From Bacillota bacterium (GTDB lineage: Bacteria > Bacillota > Sulfobacillia > DUSP01 > JBFMCS01): a DNA stretch of 64,000 nucleotides. Below, one piece after another: positions 61,458 through 64,000 of the stretch; position 1 is the first letter of the stretch, and each line of letters begins with the position of its first letter. The notes under the pieces are model-generated. The model made no database searches. It saw only the letters and a list, made by a program, of their open reading frames with translations, and was not told the DNA's origin. Position numbers and translations under genes: made by a program. The stretch spans positions 1 through 64,000 of the forward strand of contig JBFMCS010000036.1 of NCBI GenBank assembly GCA_040754315.1, written 5' to 3'.

Positions 61458-62576
61458 TCACTTCCTGAAGTTCCTGGCGATCTCGAAGTAGATGGCGGCT
61501 GCATTCTCCAGGTCCTCTACTGGCACCCACTCATCCGCTGTGTGGGCCCTGGAAATGGAGCCAGGCCCAAGAAGAATGGTGGGGATGCCAGCGTCGTTCA
61601 CGTAGAAGCGGGCGTCGGTGGCACCGGGAAAGCCAGCGATACCCCTGTCCTCTCCCGTGACGGCCCTGGCGCAACCAAGGGCCAGGCTGACTATGGGCTC
61701 GCTTTCGGAAACCTCCATGGGTTCCTCAAGGTTATCGATCTCAAGGCTGTCCGGGGATAGGACCTCCCTGATCTCCTGGACCGACAGGGATGCGTCCTCG
61801 CCCGGCACAAGCCTGCGATCGATCCACACCTCGCAGCGGTCGGGCACAGTGTTCACTCGCGTCCCACCATTTATCACGCCCACGCTGACGCTGGGACTCC
61901 CCAGAAGGGGGTGGTTGGTCCTGGCAAGCCTCGTGGCCATCTCGCTCTTGAGGCGCTCTATCGCCGAGGAGGCCTTGTATATTGCGTTGACCCCTTTTCC
62001 AGGCATGCTGGCATGGGCTGACTTACCGTGGAAGGTGGCCTTGACCCACAGGATCCCCTTGTGGGCCACCTGGACCTGCAACCCTGTGGGCTCACCCACG
62101 ATGGCGGCGTCTGCCTCCACCAGGCCGTGGTCCACCAGGTACCGGGTACCGAGTCCCTTGTCCTCCTCGTCCGGGACTATGTGGAGCACCACGGTTGCCC
62201 GCTGGCAGGCTGGCACCTGGGCCAGGCGGGACACTGCCGCCATCATGGCGGCCACCCCACCCTTCATGTCGGTGCTCCCTCGCCCGTAGAGGCGGCCGTC
62301 GCGTACCTCGGGCCTGAAGGGAGGGGTTGTCCAGCCGCTACCCGCTGGAACAACGTCGGAGTGACCGTTGAAGACCAGGATGCCCTCAAGGTCCCCTGGC
62401 AGGCGCGCCACCACCGCCAGCCTGCCCGTGCCCACGCTGTGAAGGGAGACCTCGACACCAAGGCCCTCCAGGTACCGGCCAGCAAACCTAGCCAGGCCCC
62501 CTTCGTTCCCCGGCGGGTTGGTGGTGTCAAACTGGATCAGGGTCTTTGCTAGGGCCAGGACACCAGCGTCGTCCAT
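61458..62576 (-). CDS. M20-family deacylase (ArgE/DapE-like)
   Basis: 372 residues from ATG 62576 behind AAAGGGGTGG. Zinc ligands: FNGHSDVVP, GRGSTDMKGG (metal-bridging D), DEEDKG (catalytic E), GEPTG and AHTADEW near the C-terminus; dimerisation lid in between. It hydrolyses an N-acyl amino acid or dipeptide. Next to an ectoine-hydrolase-like gene, a role in releasing acetate from N-acetyl-diaminobutyrate is conceivable, but acetylornithine or succinyl-diaminopimelate deacylation are equally possible. Confidence 0.9.
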   Translation of the reverse strand: MDDAGVLALAKTLIQFDTTNPPGNEGGLARFAGRYLEGLGVEVSLHSVGTGRLAVVARLPGDLEGILVFNGHSDVVPAGSGWTTPPFRPEVRDGRLYGRGSTDMKGGVAAMMAAVSRLAQVPACQRATVVLHIVPDEEDKGLGTRYLVDHGLVEADAAIVGEPTGLQVQVAHKGILWVKATFHGKSAHASMPGKGVNAIYKASSAIERLKSEMATRLARTNHPLLGSPSVSVGVINGGTRVNTVPDRCEVWIDRRLVPGEDASLSVQEIREVLSPDSLEIDNLEEPMEVSESEPIVSLALGCARAVTGEDRGIAGFPGATDARFYVNDAGIPTILLGPGSISRAHTADEWVPVEDLENAAAIYFEIARNFRK

Positions 62577-62610
62577 GTGGCCACCCCTTTCCCGGGGCAT
62601 GGCCCCTGGG

Positions 62611-63468
62611 CTAATCCCCCAGCTCCTCCTTGAGCATCCTGCGGAACTCGGCTTCCGCCTCAGGCGGCATCCCGTAGGCGTGTTCCTTTCCTGGGAAGGC
62701 CCCTTGCCTCACGTCGGAACAGTACTCCCCCACCATGGACTTGATGTCCTCTGCCAGGTTGCCGTACTTCTTCACGAACTTGGGGGTGAACAGCTGGAAC
62801 ATACCCAGGAGGTCGTAGATGATGAGGAGCTGGCCGTCGCAGGGGCTTCCCGCCCCGATCCCCAGGATGGGCACTGAAGAGCGCTGGCGGATGGTGTCGC
62901 TCACCACCGGGGGCACCCCCTCGAGGAGCACGGAGAAGGCACCTGCGTTCTCCAGGGCAAGCGCATCCTTTACCAGTGAGAGGGCCTTCTTAGGGTCTCT
63001 TCCCTGGGCCCTCCAGCCGCCAAATTGCCCGGCGGACTGGGGTGTGAGGCCTATGTGGCCCATCACCAGCATACCGGCCCGGGTCATGGCCTCCACCACC
63101 GGAGCCATCTCTGCTCCGCCCTCCAGTTTCACCGCATCCATCTCTGCCTCTTTGATGAGACGGCCAGCGTTGTAGACGGCATCAGTTATGGAACCCTGGT
63201 AGGACATGAAGGGCATGTCCCCAACCACGAAGGTATCCTGCGCCCCCCTGCGCACCGCCTTGCAGAACACCAGCATCTCTTCCATGGTGACCGGAATGGT
63301 GGAGGCATAACCCAAGTCGGTATTGCCCACGGAGTCTCCCACTAGGATCATATCCACGCCCGCGGCTTCCTCAAGCCGCGCCACCTGCGCGTTGTACCCG
63401 GTTACGTAGACGATCTTCTCGCCTTTCTTCTTCATTTCCTGGAAATCAAGGATGGTCTTCTTCGCCAC
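62611..63468 (-). CDS. panB: 3-methyl-2-oxobutanoate hydroxymethyltransferase
   Basis: 285 residues. First step of pantothenate (coenzyme A) synthesis, adding a hydroxymethyl group from methylene-tetrahydrofolate to ketoisovalerate. Seen: VGDSVGNTDLGY for metal binding, VKLEGGAE, and GHIGLTPQS and GIGAG segments of the TIM barrel. The start is a GTG behind GAGGAGGT. It lies first in the minus-strand run to pyrB, with a 34-base gap to the M20 gene. No panC or panD is in the window. Confidence 0.96.
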   Translation of the reverse strand: MAKKTILDFQEMKKKGEKIVYVTGYNAQVARLEEAAGVDMILVGDSVGNTDLGYASTIPVTMEEMLVFCKAVRRGAQDTFVVGDMPFMSYQGSITDAVYNAGRLIKEAEMDAVKLEGGAEMAPVVEAMTRAGMLVMGHIGLTPQSAGQFGGWRAQGRDPKKALSLVKDALALENAGAFSVLLEGVPPVVSDTIRQRSSVPILGIGAGSPCDGQLLIIYDLLGMFQLFTPKFVKKYGNLAEDIKSMVGEYCSDVRQGAFPGKEHAYGMPPEAEAEFRRMLKEELGD

Positions 63469-63835
63469 GTCATTACCTCCTCTGATGGCAGGCCCGTACC
63501 CTAGGGCCCTGGATATGGGACCCGGCCTGGGACGCCCCGCCCTGCGGGACGACGGCCGCTCATCCTCCTTGGGGATTCTATACCGGTGCGCAGGGCCCTT
63601 CAGTGACTTGGGACCAGGCTCTAGCCAACCCCCTGGAATCTAGCACCCCCGCACCGCTCAAGAACCCAGAACACAGGATCTCCCCTTTCTGTACACACCT
63701 GCGCTTGCGGCTCTGTCCTTGCTATCCTCCTATCCCTGGCCCAAGCAGCGACAGCGGCAGGACTACGGCGGGCCATTTCCCTGGGAATAACTGCCACTAC
63801 CAGGGCACAGACCCCCTCCCAGCGTGACGCTGGTT
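63469..63835. other. Gap upstream of panB
   Basis: About 370 bases with no supported gene. It must contain the panB promoter; I cannot pick a good hexamer pair. No T-box or other riboswitch consensus is visible. Confidence 0.3.
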
Positions 63836-64000
63836 TCACTCCCTGGTGGTCCCCCCTGGGACCGGTTCCCGGCACTTGAAGGACTCGAGCCTAAGCGCAA
63901 GTACGCCGGTAAGGATGGACACAGCCCCTAGAGCCTGGGTCCACGACAGGCTCTCCTTCAGGATAAGCATCGCCAGGGTGATGGTGAGAACCGGCTCAAT
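63836..64000 (-). CDS. DMT (EamA) family transporter, C-terminal part
   Basis: The last 54 residues of a gene that begins beyond the window. The frame reads IEPVLTITLAMLILKESLSW, then a second helix LGAVSILTGVLAL and a short basic tail; the E-P-V start and the second glycine-rich helix are typical of the last two helices in EamA proteins. Drug or metabolite exporter, substrate unknown. Confidence 0.75.
   Translation of the reverse strand: MEPVLTITLAMLILKESLSWTQALGAVSILTGVLALRLESFKCREPVPGGTTRE

Noticed and set aside
1-64000. CRISPR arrays, tRNA and rRNA genes
   Set aside because: No regularly spaced short repeats and no T-loop GGTTCGAATCC-type or rRNA signature noticed; a dedicated tRNA scan was not possible, so single tRNAs could be missed.

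Overview
The window reads as chromosome from a GC-rich, endospore-forming member of the Firmicutes (Bacillota), probably an anaerobe. Three things point there: an alpha/beta-type small acid-soluble spore protein gene (40745-40927), a T-box riboswitch ahead of a serine operon (41557-41797), and a tungsten-type aldehyde ferredoxin oxidoreductase (53199-55094). TTG and GTG starts behind strong GGAGG-type ribosome sites are common. I recognised no rRNA, tRNA, phage or CRISPR array. The species cannot be named from this sequence alone.

Layout. 1-2103: a compact anti-phage CBASS operon (CD-NTase plus a Cap15-like two-helix/beta-barrel effector), with a decayed ORF and a large hairpin behind it. 2559-7790: carB-argC-argB behind a sigma-A promoter whose -10 lies inside a perfect inverted repeat. 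8178-9973: macrodomain protein and S-adenosylhomocysteine hydrolase. 10154-13709: a plus-strand island with a broken tnpB followed by pabABC (folate pathway). 14046-18793: an unfamiliar exported-protein operon (two small anchored proteins, a lipase-fold/PKD protein lacking the nucleophile serine, an MFS carrier). 19004-23532: glyA, a Nudix hydrolase, and an extracytoplasmic flavin module (lipoprotein flavoprotein, Gx-family membrane protein, RnfG-like FMN protein). 23571-33523: a large Mrp/Mbh-type cation/proton antiporter region with four NuoL/M/N-like subunits. 33582-37465: small membrane protein, ECF sigma factor, NarL-type two-component pair, DUF1844 protein.

37581-40246: glnS and a decayed transposase bracketed by ~110-bp direct repeats. 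40306-40927: Fur/PerR regulator and a convergent spore-protein gene. 41522-45396: T-box-controlled serine operon (class V aminotransferase, serA, PHP phosphatase). 45864-50655: truncated response regulator, UPF0340 protein, an SDR gene with an internal deletion, an AcoX/NAD-kinase-like protein and an orphan GcvPB-like protein. 50788-52880: IS701-like scrap, a nucleotidyltransferase toxin-antitoxin-like pair and a flavodoxin-fold protein. 53199-56117: aldehyde ferredoxin oxidoreductase and a nucleotidyltransferase-fold protein. 56301-63468: a minus-strand run of panB, an M20 deacylase, an ectoine-hydrolase-like protein, a collapsed pyrK-pyrD, an arginase-family enzyme, an aminotransferase and pyrB. 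The window ends inside a DMT transporter gene.

Themes. Defence and mobile-element scars (CBASS, toxin-antitoxin-like pair, tnpB, IS1634/IS4-like and IS701-like remnants) sit at boundaries of transferred-looking segments. pabABC and glnS favour CGN arginine codons while the surrounding genes favour AGG. Two metabolic loci (the SDR gene and pyrK-pyrD) carry deletions that fuse conserved motifs, so either real decay or assembly collapse must be considered. Two genes (spore protein, arginase-family enzyme) appear to start at non-ATG/GTG/TTG codons.
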